Assembly (NCBI GenBank): GCA_029266945.1
Contig: JARIED010000037.1
Location: 1-58,481, forward strand
Source of the DNA: Slackia sp.
Lineage (GTDB): Bacteria; Actinomycetota; Coriobacteriia; Coriobacteriales; Eggerthellaceae
Reading direction: 5' to 3'
DNA length: 58,481 nt
The notes under the pieces were generated by a model. It was not told where the DNA came from, ran no database searches, and saw nothing but the letters and a program-made list of their open reading frames with translations. Positions 25,755 through 37,158 of this stretch are shown piece by piece. The position numbers were made by a program, and so were the translations under genes. Position 1 is the first letter of the stretch; each line of letters begins with the position of its first letter.

Positions 25755-26933
25755 GTGTCTGCTGCCAAAGCGAAAACAACTGAAGATCCCAAGAAAAGCA
25801 AGGCAAAAGGAGAGGATGCCGCTCTTGCCGGCGACATGGCTCTCGAAGACGAGAAGATAGACTCTTCGCTGTCTGACGACGAAGACCTGCTCGAGGGCAT
25901 TCCCGAGGAAGAGCTCAAGGCCGCCGAAGACGCCGAAGTCAACCTGCCCAAGGTATCCACCCGCGCTTCGAAGGTGCGCCGTCGTTCGGCCGACACCTCC
26001 GTCACCATGCTCACGGGCGACCCCGTGCGCATGTATCTCAAAGAAATCGGCAAGGTCCCCCTGCTGACGGCCGCCGAGGAAATCGACCTCGCCATGAAAA
26101 TCGAAGCCGGCGTCGCCGCCACCGCCGAACTTGAGAAGGCCGAAGAAGAGGGCATCGAGCTCGAGCGCCGCGAGCGCCGCCGTCTGACGCGCGTCGAGCA
26201 GGTGGGCATCGATGCGAAGCAACAGCTTATCGAAGCGAACCTGCGTCTCGTCGTGTCAATCGCGAAGCGCTATGTCGGCCGCGGCATGCTGTTCCTCGAC
26301 CTCATCCAGGAAGGCAATCTCGGTCTCATCCGCGCCGTCGAGAAGTTCGACTACACCAAGGGCTTCAAGTTCTCCACGTACGCCACGTGGTGGATTCGTC
26401 AGGCCATTACGCGCGCCATCGCCGACCAGGCCCGCACTATCCGCATTCCCGTGCATATGGTCGAGACGATCAACAAGCTTGTGCGCATCCAGCGCCAGCT
26501 GCTTCAGGAACTCGGCCGCGATCCTTCGCCGGAGGAAATCGGCGAGAAGATGGGCCTGACCGCCGAGCGCGTCCGCGAGATCCAGAAGATCAGCCAGGAG
26601 CCTGTTTCCCTCGAGACGCCGATCGGCGAAGAGGAAGACAGCCAGCTGGGCGATTTCATCGAGGACGATGCAGCTATCGTTCCGCCCGACGCAGCGAGTT
26701 TCTCTATGCTGCAGGAGCAGTTGGGCAAGGTGCTCGACGGCCTGGCGGAGCGCGAGCGCAAGGTCATCAGTCTGCGTTTCGGCCTCGAAGACGGCCATCC
26801 GCACACCCTCGAGGAAGTGGGCCGCGAGTTCGGCGTCACCCGCGAGCGTATCCGTCAGATCGAGAGCAAGACGCTTGCGAAGCTGCGCCACCCCAGCCGT
26901 TCTTCCAAGCTGAAGGACTATCTGGAGGACTAA
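25755..26933 (+). CDS. rpoD: RNA polymerase primary sigma factor RpoD/SigA
   Basis: 392 residues. The acidic N-terminal part is poorly conserved. Region 1.2 starts at [16 protein letters not shown]. Region 2 holds [36 protein letters not shown] and the DNA-melting [20 protein letters not shown]. Regions 3 ([14 protein letters not shown]) and 4 ([19 protein letters not shown]) follow, the latter reading the -35. GTG 25755, eight bases after AAAGGA, is the likely start; an upstream frame extension overlaps the leader. It has its own promoter. Confidence 0.96.
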   Translation: MSAAKAKTTEDPKKSKAKGEDAALAGDMALEDEKIDSSLSDDEDLLEGIPEEELKAAEDAEVNLPKVSTRASKVRRRSADTSVTMLTGDPVRMYLKEIGKVPLLTAAEEIDLAMKIEAGVAATAELEKAEEEGIELERRERRRLTRVEQVGIDAKQQLIEANLRLVVSIAKRYVGRGMLFLDLIQEGNLGLIRAVEKFDYTKGFKFSTYATWWIRQAITRAIADQARTIRIPVHMVETINKLVRIQRQLLQELGRDPSPEEIGEKMGLTAERVREIQKISQEPVSLETPIGEEEDSQLGDFIEDDAAIVPPDAASFSMLQEQLGKVLDGLAERERKVISLRFGLEDGHPHTLEEVGREFGVTRERIRQIESKTLAKLRHPSRSSKLKDYLED

Positions 26934-26976
26934 GGCGGCTCTGCTGCGCGAGGCGGAGGAAAATGAAGGCGCTTCG

Positions 26977-27004
26977 TTGCGATTCGCCTTGTTTGCGGTA
27001 CAAT
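26977..27004 (+). promoter_or_regulatory. Promoter of the CAU tRNA gene
   Basis: TTGCGA (26977-26982), a 16-base spacer and TACAAT (26999-27004) lie about 30 bases before the mature tRNA 5' end. Confidence 0.6.
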
Positions 27005-27036
27005 AGCCGAATGTTTCGTCGAGGGACGGAGCAAAC

Positions 27037-27111
27037 GGGCCTGTAGCTCAACGGTGGAGCAGGGGACTCATAATCCTTTGGTTCTCGGTTCGAATCCGGG
27101 CGGGCCCACCA
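27037..27111 (+). tRNA. tRNA with CAU anticodon: tRNA-Ile2 (lysidine type) or elongator tRNA-Met
   Basis: 75 bases with encoded CCA. The acceptor stem GGGCCTG/CGGGCCC pairs fully, the anticodon loop is CTCATAA (CAU) and the T arm has TTCGAAT. A fully paired acceptor rules out initiator tRNA. C4-G69 and C5-G68 pairs, which the lysidine synthase TilS uses as identity elements, are present, and the variable region (TTGGTT) resembles E. coli ileX. I therefore favour tRNA-Ile2 reading AUA, though automated tools will label it Met. Confidence 0.9.
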
Positions 27112-27120
27112 TGGAATATC

Positions 27121-27154
27121 AAAGGCCGGAAGCGGTGATGCTTCCGGCCTTTTT
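27121..27154 (+). terminator. Terminator after the CAU tRNA
   Basis: AAAGGCCGGAAGC and its perfect complement GCTTCCGGCCTTT pair around GGTGAT and are followed by more T residues. It lies between the tRNA and the convergent sulfatase gene and could serve both strands. Confidence 0.9.
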
Positions 27155-27235
27155 GCTGCCCGGCGTAGGGCGTCTTTCTTACGGGCGCCCGCCCGATGCC
27201 GCTTCGGGCCGCTTCGGGCGGGCATTACGTCCTTG

Positions 27236-29173
27236 TTATTCCTTCTCGAAAAGGTTCGCGTGCTCGACCATGGACAGCTGGCGATAGGCGTCCGTTCGCG
27301 CCGATGCGTCGCCGTGCCAATGCCATTCGCCCTGCGCATCCTGATAGCCGTTCAGGTTGATGGCGGGAATGTCGTCGCGCACGGCCAGCGTGAAGGCGAA
27401 GTATTCGTCGAGGGGCAGGCCCGCGGCGCGCAGGAGGATGGCCCCGAGATAGTTCAGGCTCGTGTCGGCGATGCGCGGCTCTTCAGAGACCTGGCGCAGC
27501 TCGGTATTGTTCGTCCAAATCATATAAGGCGTGACGTAGCGCTCCTGCACTAGGTCGATGCCCGTGGGCGCTTCGATGGCGGCTTCAGGGGCCTCTCCAT
27601 CTTCGGATTCCGCCCGCGAGCCGTCGCCGTAGGCCTCGTTCGAAAGCCATTCCACGAATCCCGGCTGATGGTCGCCGAAGAAGCATACGATGACGGGGCG
27701 TTCGAGCTCGCGCAGTTCGTCGAGAAACTCCACCAGTTCGACCTGGGAGCGCTCGATGCAGCTCAGGTATTCGTTCACGTCGTCGTATTCGACGCCGTCG
27801 AGAGGTGCGCGAACCATATCCTGCGCAGGGATGCTGCCCGTGTCGTAGCCGCCGTGGCTCGCGATGGTCACGTCGAAGATGAAGCGCGGCTCGTCGTCTT
27901 GGCACAGCAGGTCCAGGATCAGGTCGTAGGTCGAGGCGTCGCTGACCATGCCGCGAAACATTTCGGCGTCGGCGAAGCTGTCCTCGTCGTAGAATTCGTC
28001 GAATCCGAGCTGGCGGTAGACGCGGTCGCGACGCCAGTTTTCCTTCTGGGCGGGATGGATCGCACTGGTCTTATAGCCGATCGAGGAAAGGTAGCGCGCC
28101 AGATTGTCGGCGCCGCGCAGATCGTAGAGCATGTAAGGGTAGACGCCCGCGCCGAGCATGCCCATGGTCGAGCCCGTGAGGAATTCGAATTCGCTGTTGC
28201 AGGTGCCGCCGCCCATGGCGGACACGTAGCAGTCGCCTTTCACGAGCGCGTCGATCCTGTCGAACGCGACGGTTCCTGCGTAGGTCTGCGCCACATTGGG
28301 GTAGCGCGAGAGGTCGGAAAACGTCTCGTTCATAATCGCCACGACGGCAGGTCGTACATCGGGCGCCGTCGCGGGGGAATCTTCGACCGCTTCGGCGGCC
28401 AGGGCGATGGCGGCCTTTTCCGCCCTGATTGCGGCGGCTTCCTGCGGCGAATAGTCCTCGGGCGGGCGCGGCGCGATCAGCTGGCTGCGCTGCAGGAAGC
28501 ACAGAAGCGAGCCGTGCTGCTGGTAGGAATCGAGGCTGCTCCATACATCGACGGTGCATCCGTAGTCTTTCTCGATATCGGCCGCCGAGAACCACATGGA
28601 GAATGCGACCAGGATCGCGGCGCCTGCGCTCGCATTGATAGCGAGCGAACGCTTCGTCGGCTTCGAGGCGGGAAGCATCGCGATGATTCCGCCGAAAACG
28701 GCCAGGAGGGCGAAAGAGTCCAGCACGCTCTCGCCGAGCGCGTAGGTGTAGCCTCCGCTCACGGACGCGGCCGTCTGCAGCGCCATGACGTCAGAAGGCA
28801 GGATGGGCTGGCCCTTGAACGACGCCACGAAGTAGTTCGCCGTCCCTGCGGCGAAGCAGACGCATAGAAACGCTGCCATCGCCGCTTTCGAGCGCTGTCC
28901 GAGGAAGAATATGATGGCGAACAATGCGGCTGTCACGCCGAGCCCGGTCGCCACGAACGAGGCCTCCATCGAAAACGTCAGGGGGTTGTACGGCATCTCC
29001 ATCAGGAGGAATCCTGCGGGGACGCATGCGGCGGCGACTATGGGTTTCGCATGGGAAAGCGCGCGGCCGAAGCGCTCGGCCAGATGTTTGCGCCGTATGA
29101 TGGCGTATGAAAGGAAACAGAGGGCCGCGATCGCGCATGCGATGGCGATCGGACCGGCTTGGATTTCGATCAT
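27236..29173 (-). CDS. LtaS/MdoB-type membrane sulfatase (phosphoglycerol transferase-like)
   Basis: 645 residues. About five N-terminal membrane helices precede an extracellular alkaline-phosphatase/sulfatase domain. Its catalytic segment is SAMGGGTCNSEFEFLTGSTM, where the Thr would be the nucleophile, and metal-binding segments are AIMNETFSDLS, TIASHGGYD and VCFFGDHQPG. Relatives polymerise lipoteichoic acid or transfer phosphoglycerol/phosphoethanolamine to surface glycans; the substrate here is unknown. The ATG at 29173 follows AAGGA. It is divergent from polA. The frame stays open far upstream in antisense to polA, but that part is not coding. Confidence 0.85.
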   Translation of the reverse strand: MIEIQAGPIAIACAIAALCFLSYAIIRRKHLAERFGRALSHAKPIVAAACVPAGFLLMEMPYNPLTFSMEASFVATGLGVTAALFAIIFFLGQRSKAAMAAFLCVCFAAGTANYFVASFKGQPILPSDVMALQTAASVSGGYTYALGESVLDSFALLAVFGGIIAMLPASKPTKRSLAINASAGAAILVAFSMWFSAADIEKDYGCTVDVWSSLDSYQQHGSLLCFLQRSQLIAPRPPEDYSPQEAAAIRAEKAAIALAAEAVEDSPATAPDVRPAVVAIMNETFSDLSRYPNVAQTYAGTVAFDRIDALVKGDCYVSAMGGGTCNSEFEFLTGSTMGMLGAGVYPYMLYDLRGADNLARYLSSIGYKTSAIHPAQKENWRRDRVYRQLGFDEFYDEDSFADAEMFRGMVSDASTYDLILDLLCQDDEPRFIFDVTIASHGGYDTGSIPAQDMVRAPLDGVEYDDVNEYLSCIERSQVELVEFLDELRELERPVIVCFFGDHQPGFVEWLSNEAYGDGSRAESEDGEAPEAAIEAPTGIDLVQERYVTPYMIWTNNTELRQVSEEPRIADTSLNYLGAILLRAAGLPLDEYFAFTLAVRDDIPAINLNGYQDAQGEWHWHGDASARTDAYRQLSMVEHANLFEKE

Positions 29174-29254
29174 GAAACCGTCCTTGATAAACGGGCCTGC
29201 GCGGGGCGTTTCATGCCCGCGCCGGCGAGGGCGTAAGAAGGTAAAAGGAGCATT

Positions 29255-31900
29255 ATGCCAAATTCGCCGAAAAAAATAGCCGTCATCGACGGTAATTCGC
29301 TTATGCATCGCGCCTACCATGCGGTGCCGCCCACGATGAACGCTCCGGACGGCACGCCCACCAACGCCGTGTTCGGCTTTATGTCTATGTTCTTGAAGCT
29401 CTATGAAACCACGATGCCCGACGCGGTGGTCTGCGCGTTCGACGCCGGCAGGCCTGCGTTTCGCATGGAGGCGCTCGAGCAGTACAAGGCGACCCGCCCG
29501 CCCATGGACGATGCGCTGCGCGCGCAATTCCCCGTGATCGAGAGCCTGCTCGAGTCGATGAACGTGCCCGTGGTGCGTATCAAGGGCTGGGAGGGCGACG
29601 ACGTTCTCGGCAGCATTGCCGCCATGGACGAGGCGCTCGGCTACGAGACGCTGCTCGTGACGGGCGATAAGGACGCCTACCAACTGGTAAGCGAGCTGAC
29701 GCGCGTGGTCACCACTAAGAAGGGCATCAGCGACGTGGCCGTGTACGGCCCGGCCGAGGTCGAGGAGCGCTACGGCGTCACGCCCGCCCAGTTCCCCGAC
29801 TTCCTGGGCCTGAAGGGCGATTCGTCCGACAACATTCCGGGCGTTCCGGGCATCGGCGACAAGGGCGCGGCCAAGCTGCTGCAGAACTTCGGCAGCATCG
29901 ACGGCATCTACGAGAACCTCGACAAGCTCAAGGGCAAGCAGCTCCAGAACCTCGTCGAAAACAAAGAGGCGGCGTTCACGAGCCGCCGCGTCGCCACGAT
30001 CGCGCGCGACCTCGATATCGACATCGACCTCGAGGCGGCGGCGTTTCCCGCGTTCGAGGAGGAGAAGGTCGTCGAGGCGTTCCATACGTTGCGCTTCAAC
30101 GCCCATCTTTCCAAGGTACTCGCGCTGGCGGGCGCCGATGCGTCGCTTGCGGCCCCGGCGAAGCTCGAGCTGCCGAACGAGCCCGTCCTGGCGGGCGCCG
30201 AGGCCGAAGAGGCTCTCGACGCCGCGATCGCGGAAGGCGTCATGGTGGGCGTGGAATTCTACAGGCCCGCGCAGGAAAGCCTTTTCGGGCCGACCTCGAT
30301 GCTTTTCGTCGGGACGGGCGAGCGCGTCATGTCCTTCGAGGGCGACGATGCGCGCGAGGCATTCGCGCGCATCGTGCGCGACGGGGCGTTTTGCGCTCTC
30401 GACGTGAAGCGAGCCCTGCAGGAGGTCTATCCCGCCGACGGGTCGATTCCTGCGGCCGTCGAGCTTTCCGACGTGGCGGATGCCCGTTATTTCGACATCG
30501 GGCTCGCGGCGTATCTGCTCAATTCCAATATGAGTCGCTACGAATACGAGACGCTGTGCGACGCCTATCTCGGAGCGACGCTGCCCGAAGCCGCTTCGGC
30601 CGAAGCGGCCGCAGTCGCCCACGCATCGGTCGCGAGCATGTTGAGCGAGGCCCTGCGCGAGGCGCTGGACAAGGACGGAAGCCTTGCATGCTATGCCGAC
30701 ATCGATGCGCCGCTCGTCGCGACGCTTGCGGGCATGGAGCGCGTCGGCGCCGCGCTCGACAGCGCCACGCTCGCCGAAATGGGCAGCGTGACGAAGGGGG
30801 AAATCGACGCGCTGAGGCAGGAAATCGTCGACCTGGCGGGCGAGGAGTTCAACGTCGATTCGCCCAAGCAGCTCGGCCATATCCTCTTCGAAGTGCTCGG
30901 GCTGCCTGCGGGCAAGAAGACCCAGCGCGGTTTTTCCACCGACGCTAAGACGCTCAAGGGCCTCGAGGGCAAGCACCTCATCGCGAGCAAGGTGCTGCGC
31001 TATCGAGAGCTGTCGAAGATGCAGTCGACCTATATCGACGCGCTTCCGCGCATGTGCGCGGGCGACGGCCGCGTTCACACGAGCTTCAATCAGACGGTCA
31101 CCACTACGGGCCGCCTGTCTTCGAGCGAACCGAACCTGCAGAACATTCCCGTGCGCACCGAGTTCGGCCGCCGTATCCGCGAGTGCTTCGTGCCTTTGCG
31201 CGCAGACGACGTTTTCGTGTCGGCCGACTACTCGCAGATCGAGCTGCGCCTGCTCGCTCATCTATCGGGCGACGAGAGCCTGATCGATTCGTTCTGCGGC
31301 GGCGCCGACTTCCATGCGGCGACGGCGGCGCGCGTGTTCGGCATTCCCGTCGACGAGGTGACGCCTGAACTACGTAGCCGCGCGAAGGCGGTCAACTTCG
31401 GCATCGTGTACGGCCAACAGGCGTTCGGTCTGGCAAGTTCGCTCGGCATCGGCTTCAAAGAAGCCCAGGAGATGATCGACCGCTATTTCGAGGTGCACCC
31501 GCGCGTGCGCGAGTATCTCGACGAGACGGTGGCCGAGGCGAAAGAGGCTGGCTATGCCGTCACGATGTTCGGACGCAAGCGCCACATACCCGAGCTGCGT
31601 GCGGGCAACGCCGTGCAGCGCGGTTTCGGCGAGCGCACGGCCATGAACCACCCCATGCAGGGCAGCGCGGCAGACATTATCAAGCTCGCCATGAACGAGG
31701 TGGCGCGCCGCCTGGCCGCCGACGGCTTCGAGAGCAAGCTTATGCTGCAGGTCCATGACGAGTTGGACTTCAGCGTGCCGCGCGAGGAGCTCGAGGCGCT
31801 TTCCGCCATGGTAGAAGAGGTGATGAGCGGCGTCGTCGAGCTGAAGGTTCCGCTCGTGGTGGACGTGCAAGGCGGCGCGAACTGGGCGCAGGCGCATTAG
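29255..31900 (+). CDS. polA: DNA polymerase I
   Basis: 881 residues. It fills gaps and removes RNA primers. The N-terminal 5' nuclease is intact (KKIAVIDGNSLMHRAYHA, GWEGDDVLG, TGDKDAYQLV, GLKGDSSDNIPGVPGIG). The polymerase domain has VSADYSQIELRLLAHLSGD (motif A), RSRAKAVNFGIVYG (motif B) and LMLQVHDELDF (motif C). The middle 3'-5' exonuclease domain is degenerate: the Klenow 'FDTET' segment reads VGVEF, with the metal-binding Asp lost, so it probably cannot proofread. AAAGGAGC precedes the ATG. Confidence 0.96.
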   Translation: MPNSPKKIAVIDGNSLMHRAYHAVPPTMNAPDGTPTNAVFGFMSMFLKLYETTMPDAVVCAFDAGRPAFRMEALEQYKATRPPMDDALRAQFPVIESLLESMNVPVVRIKGWEGDDVLGSIAAMDEALGYETLLVTGDKDAYQLVSELTRVVTTKKGISDVAVYGPAEVEERYGVTPAQFPDFLGLKGDSSDNIPGVPGIGDKGAAKLLQNFGSIDGIYENLDKLKGKQLQNLVENKEAAFTSRRVATIARDLDIDIDLEAAAFPAFEEEKVVEAFHTLRFNAHLSKVLALAGADASLAAPAKLELPNEPVLAGAEAEEALDAAIAEGVMVGVEFYRPAQESLFGPTSMLFVGTGERVMSFEGDDAREAFARIVRDGAFCALDVKRALQEVYPADGSIPAAVELSDVADARYFDIGLAAYLLNSNMSRYEYETLCDAYLGATLPEAASAEAAAVAHASVASMLSEALREALDKDGSLACYADIDAPLVATLAGMERVGAALDSATLAEMGSVTKGEIDALRQEIVDLAGEEFNVDSPKQLGHILFEVLGLPAGKKTQRGFSTDAKTLKGLEGKHLIASKVLRYRELSKMQSTYIDALPRMCAGDGRVHTSFNQTVTTTGRLSSSEPNLQNIPVRTEFGRRIRECFVPLRADDVFVSADYSQIELRLLAHLSGDESLIDSFCGGADFHAATAARVFGIPVDEVTPELRSRAKAVNFGIVYGQQAFGLASSLGIGFKEAQEMIDRYFEVHPRVREYLDETVAEAKEAGYAVTMFGRKRHIPELRAGNAVQRGFGERTAMNHPMQGSAADIIKLAMNEVARRLAADGFESKLMLQVHDELDFSVPREELEALSAMVEEVMSGVVELKVPLVVDVQGGANWAQAH

Positions 31901-32121
31901 AGGCCTGCGGTCCCGCATGCGGCGCGGAGGAAGGGCACCTTTGCGCGCCTTTCATGCGCGGGGCCGAGTAGAGGCAGGCGGGCCTCAAAGGCAACTAAGC
32001 GAAACCATTGTGAAAATGGCAAAATCACGGCTAGGCGAACGGCTTTCGGTATGGTAAAGTCTTCGCTTGCCTCTGATGGCGTGTTTTCCTCTAAATATTG
32101 GGACTTAGCCCCCCAAATGTA

Positions 32122-32151
32122 TTGACGAGTGTGCATGGCGCGATGTATAAT
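32122..32151 (+). promoter_or_regulatory. rplU-rpmA promoter
   Basis: TTGACG (32122-32127), an 18-base spacer and a perfect TATAAT (32146-32151) lie 36 bases before the rplU start. The rest of the 287-bp polA-rplU gap (31901-32121) shows no gene or clear structure. Confidence 0.85.
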
Positions 32152-32187
32152 ATCGGCCTGCGTTTTAACACATTCAAGGAGAATTAC

Positions 32188-32484
32188 ATGTACGCAATCG
32201 TGAAAACCGGTGGTAAGCAGTATAAGGTCACTCCGGGCGAATACCTCTCCGTCGAGAAGCTCGACGCCGAGGTCGGCGAGAAGGTCGAGCTCGAGGCCAT
32301 CTGCGTTGTCGACGGCAGCAAGGTCGACCTCGATACCAAGGTCAAGGTCGTCGCTACCGTTCTTGACCAGTACAAGGACAAGAAGAAGCTCGTCTTCAAG
32401 TTCAAGAAGCGTAAGAACTATAAGAAGCTTCGCGGTCATCGTCAGAACCTCACTCGCATCCAGATTGAGAGCATCGGCGAATAA
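32188..32484 (+). CDS. rplU: 50S ribosomal protein L21
   Basis: 98 residues. MYAIVKTGGKQYKVTPGEYLSVEKL and the C-terminal block KRKNYKKLRGHRQNLTRIQIESI are diagnostic. AAGGAG precedes the ATG. It is followed 33 bases later by rpmA; the pair runs from one strong promoter to one terminator. Confidence 0.97.
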   Translation: MYAIVKTGGKQYKVTPGEYLSVEKLDAEVGEKVELEAICVVDGSKVDLDTKVKVVATVLDQYKDKKKLVFKFKKRKNYKKLRGHRQNLTRIQIESIGE

Positions 32485-32517
32485 CGGGCCGAAGAGAACA
32501 GAAGGCAGGTATAGAAA

Positions 32518-32775
32518 ATGGCACATAAAAAAGGTCTTGGTTCTACCCGTAATGGTCGTGACTCCCGCGCGCAGCGCCTCGGTGTGAAGCGTTATGGCGG
32601 CGAGCATGTCATCACCGGCAACATCATCGTTCGCCAGCGTGGCACCCACTTCCATCCCGGCCAGAACGTCGGTCGCGGCAAGGACGACACGCTGTTCGCT
32701 CTGTGCGAAGGCACCGTCGAGTTCACCAAGGGTGCTCGTCGTATGGTTCATGTTCGTCCCTTCGAGGCCGAATAA
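32518..32775 (+). CDS. rpmA: 50S ribosomal protein L27
   Basis: 85 residues. [28 protein letters not shown] and the [25 protein letters not shown] core identify L27. The N-terminus starts directly at MAHKKG, without the Firmicutes cleavage extension, so no Prp protease processing is expected. The obg gene, often next in this cluster, lies beyond an intervening minus-strand gene. Confidence 0.97.
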   Translation: MAHKKGLGSTRNGRDSRAQRLGVKRYGGEHVITGNIIVRQRGTHFHPGQNVGRGKDDTLFALCEGTVEFTKGARRMVHVRPFEAE

Positions 32776-32797
32776 CAACCACGCATTCGATTGCGCT

Positions 32798-32825
32798 AAG
32801 ACCCGCTTCGGCGGGTCTTTTTTTT
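32798..32825 (+). terminator. Terminator of rplU-rpmA
   Basis: AAGACCCGC, the stable tetraloop TTCG and GCGGGTCTT are followed by a run of eight T residues. Confidence 0.95.
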
Positions 32826-32936
32826 CGTTTCAGGGCATGCGGGCTTGCGATGCCGCTCGCACGGCTTTCGGAGCGAAATGCCGCCTGGGCGCGGCGTCGT
32901 TCGACGGAATCCGCGACAAGCGGTCATAGCTGTTCG

Positions 32937-34364
32937 CTACAGCGGGAACGACTTCAGGAACATGCGGTAATCGGCTTCGTTCTGGTCGGCGTATGCGCGT
33001 GCGAATGCGACGATCGCGCGGTCGAAGACGTCGCCTTTGCCGAGATAGCCTGCGATCGCGAAGCGATTGCCCGTGCGCGCGTGCGCGTGCGCGAGCGTCC
33101 ATCCGAAGGCGCCCGCGAGCGCCTGCAGCGAATCGGCGTCGATCTCTTCCAGGTCGACGGATGCCTTTCCGTCCCAGAGCTGGCGCACGTAGAAGCTGCG
33201 GCTCGCTTTATCGGACTGCATATCGCTCCATCCGAGCAGGACGTCGCTGGCCGTCTGCATGGCTTTCTGGCCTCGCACGATGCGCAGGCCGGCGCTTTCG
33301 GCGGCATCTTTTCCCGCGTAGCGCTCGAGCACCGATTCGCGCGCTTCTTTAATCTGCAGCACCAGGTGGTCGTCGGGCGTGGCGCCCTCCATGACGACAA
33401 TCCAGGCCTGCAGACCGACGCTTCCCACGCCGACCACCTTGCGTGCGATGTCGACGCCGCGGTACTGCTCGACTAGCAGGCGCCTGTCGTCGGGGAGGTT
33501 TTTGCGGTAGCGGGAAAGCAGCATCGCGATGATGCGCTCGCGCTCGCGCATGTCGGGATCGGGGATGTCGAGGCCCGTGCGTCGGCTGACCGGTTCGCGC
33601 AGCGGCACGATCAGGGGCGGGTCGTTCACGATGCGCAGCTCTCCGCCGACCACCTCGGTCAGCTTCGATACGGCGCGGGCGCTGTTTTTCGAGCGCGCCT
33701 TGTCGAAGAGCTCTTCCGTTTCGCGGCGCTCGCGTTTGGTCGCGGCGCGCGCCATGCGTTCGTAGAGGTCTTCGGCATCCATGTGGGCGTACCATACGTC
33801 CATCGATCCCATGCGTGTGAAATCGCGCATGGCTTCCCGATAGCATTTTACGGCTTCGAGCGTCGCCGCCTTGCGCTCTTTTTCGGAAAAGCCGCGTTCG
33901 CGCCCGCAGATCTCGATGCTGGCAGCCAGGCGTTTCACGTCCCACTCCCACGGGGCCTGGGCGGTTTCGTCGAGGTCGTTGATGTCGAAGACGAGACGAC
34001 GTTCGGGGGAGTGGAACAGCCCGAAATTGGTCACATGGGCGTCGCCGCACGCCTGGACCCTGATGCCGGTGGACGGCGTGCGGGACAGGTCTGCCGCCAT
34101 GATGGCCGCCGATCCCCTGAAAAACGCGAAGGGCGATGCCGCCATGCGTTCCCGTCGTATGGGGACGAGCTCCTGGACGCGCGTTTCGTCCTGTTCGCGC
34201 AGGATCGCAACGGCGCTTTCGCGCTCGCTCTCGACCTGCCAGGCTCCGTGGCATTCGCGCGGCGTCGTCGTGCGAAGCTCCTTTCCGCGCGCTTTGCTGC
34301 TTTTGGCAGAGACTTGCGCTTTGCGGATGTCTTTGCGCACGCGCTCTTTATCGTCGATGGGCAT
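32937..34364 (-). CDS. DUF2252 family protein
   Basis: 475 residues, the usual family length. Marks: MAASPFAFFRGSAAIMAADL, CGDAHVTNFGLFHSPERRLVFDINDLDET, PWEWDVKRLAASI, YRGVDIARKVVGVGSVGLQ and AHAHARTG. The fold is thought to be protein-kinase/aminoglycoside-phosphotransferase-like, with the GDAHVTNFG and FDINDLDE segments as the catalytic-like loops; no substrate is established. GGAGGAAT precedes the start. It is inserted between rpmA and obg, divergent from obg. Confidence 0.88.
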   Translation of the reverse strand: MPIDDKERVRKDIRKAQVSAKSSKARGKELRTTTPRECHGAWQVESERESAVAILREQDETRVQELVPIRRERMAASPFAFFRGSAAIMAADLSRTPSTGIRVQACGDAHVTNFGLFHSPERRLVFDINDLDETAQAPWEWDVKRLAASIEICGRERGFSEKERKAATLEAVKCYREAMRDFTRMGSMDVWYAHMDAEDLYERMARAATKRERRETEELFDKARSKNSARAVSKLTEVVGGELRIVNDPPLIVPLREPVSRRTGLDIPDPDMRERERIIAMLLSRYRKNLPDDRRLLVEQYRGVDIARKVVGVGSVGLQAWIVVMEGATPDDHLVLQIKEARESVLERYAGKDAAESAGLRIVRGQKAMQTASDVLLGWSDMQSDKASRSFYVRQLWDGKASVDLEEIDADSLQALAGAFGWTLAHAHARTGNRFAIAGYLGKGDVFDRAIVAFARAYADQNEADYRMFLKSFPL

Positions 34365-34593
34365 GATTCCTCCTTCGGCGGCTCGATGCCGCGGCTTGCA
34401 TGCATGCCGGCCCAGTATGGCACAGCTTGCGGGCGCGGCGCCCGTCGCTTCCGGGAGGTTTCCGTGCCGTCGATCGCGCGCGAGGACAGGAGTCTCGGTG
34501 CGGCGACCAGTGTCACCTGTGGGTTTTCAGCGATGGGGCGCGGCAATCGCGCGCTCGCCCGCGAAACACCCTCGTGCAGCGCCCGGTATCTCG

Positions 34594-36028
<1,435 letters not shown>

Positions 36029-36029
<1 letters not shown>

Positions 36030-37108
36030 TGACGCATGCAGCACGGCCGCGCACGGCGGTCATCAAAATCGGGTCGTCGACGCTGACCGACGCCGAAGGC
36101 AAAGTCGACCGCGCCTACCTCGCCGATCTTGCGCACCAGGTGAACCGCGTGCGCAAAGCGGGCTGGAACGTGATCATCGTCAGCTCGGGGTCCATCCCGT
36201 GCGGCTTGGAATCGCTCGGGCTGCCGCTGAAGCGCCCGAAGGACATGCCGACGGTCCAGGCGGCGTCGAGCGTGGGCCAGCGTGCGCTCATCGCGGCGTA
36301 TGACCAGGTGTTCTCGCCGTACGGCATGCTCACCTCGCTTGTGCTTCTCACGCGCCGCGACACGGCCGACCGCAACGCCTACCTGCATGCGCGCGACACG
36401 TTCGCTCGCCTGCTCGAGCTGGGCGCGGTGCCGATCGTCAACGAGAATGACACCGTCTCGGTCGAACAGATCAAATTCGGCGACAACGACACGCTTGCGG
36501 CCCTGGTCGCGTGCCTGTCCGATGCCGACCGTGTGGTCATCCTGAGCGACATCGACGGCCTGTATACGGCGAATCCGCAGATCGACCCGAACGCGACGCT
36601 CATCCGCCGCGTCGATCGCCTGACGCCTGAAATCATGGCGGGCGCCACGGGCGCGGGAAGCGCGGTGGGCAGCGGCGGCATGATCACCAAGCTTACGTCG
36701 GCGCGCGTTCTCGGCGCCGCCGGCATCCCGCTGGTGATCTGCCACGGTCGCGCGGAAGATGCGGTGGTCCGCTCGCTTGCCGACGAACCGATCGGAACCT
36801 TGTTCACGGCGCGCGAGCGCAGGCATGAAATCACGCCGCGCAAGCTTTGGATCGCATTGGGCGATTCGGTCAAGGGCCGTCTCGTGGTCGATGCGGGCGC
36901 CGCGTGCGCCCTGGTCGAACACGGATCGTCGCTTCTTTCGGTCGGCATAAGGAGAATCGAGGGGCCCTTCGAGGCGGGCGATGTCGTCGACGTGCTCGAC
37001 GAGTCCGGCTACGTGATCGCGCGCGGCCTCGCGCGCTGTGACGCCCAAGCCGCTCGCGATGAGGCCGGAACGGTGATCCATCGCGACGAGATGGTCGTGT
37101 TCGAATAA
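36029..37108 (+). CDS. proB: Glutamate 5-kinase
   Basis: 359 residues. First step of proline synthesis. The amino-acid kinase domain has VIKIGSSTLT, VSSGSIPCGLESLG, VNENDTVSV, FGDNDTLAA and GSGGMITKLTSARV. A C-terminal PUA domain begins near GTLFTARE (residue 250). It overlaps obg by one base and is followed by proA after 50 bases, so the two proline genes are cotranscribed. Confidence 0.95.
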
Positions 37109-37158
37109 CGATTCCCACGGGCGCGCATGCCGCGCCCGCGTTTTCGGAGGGAGGCGCC

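Noticed and set aside
29174-31261. Upstream continuation of the sulfatase frame into the antisense of polA
   Set aside because: The extra 690 or so residues resemble no protein and lie opposite the polA coding region; the sulfatase has a good start at 29173.
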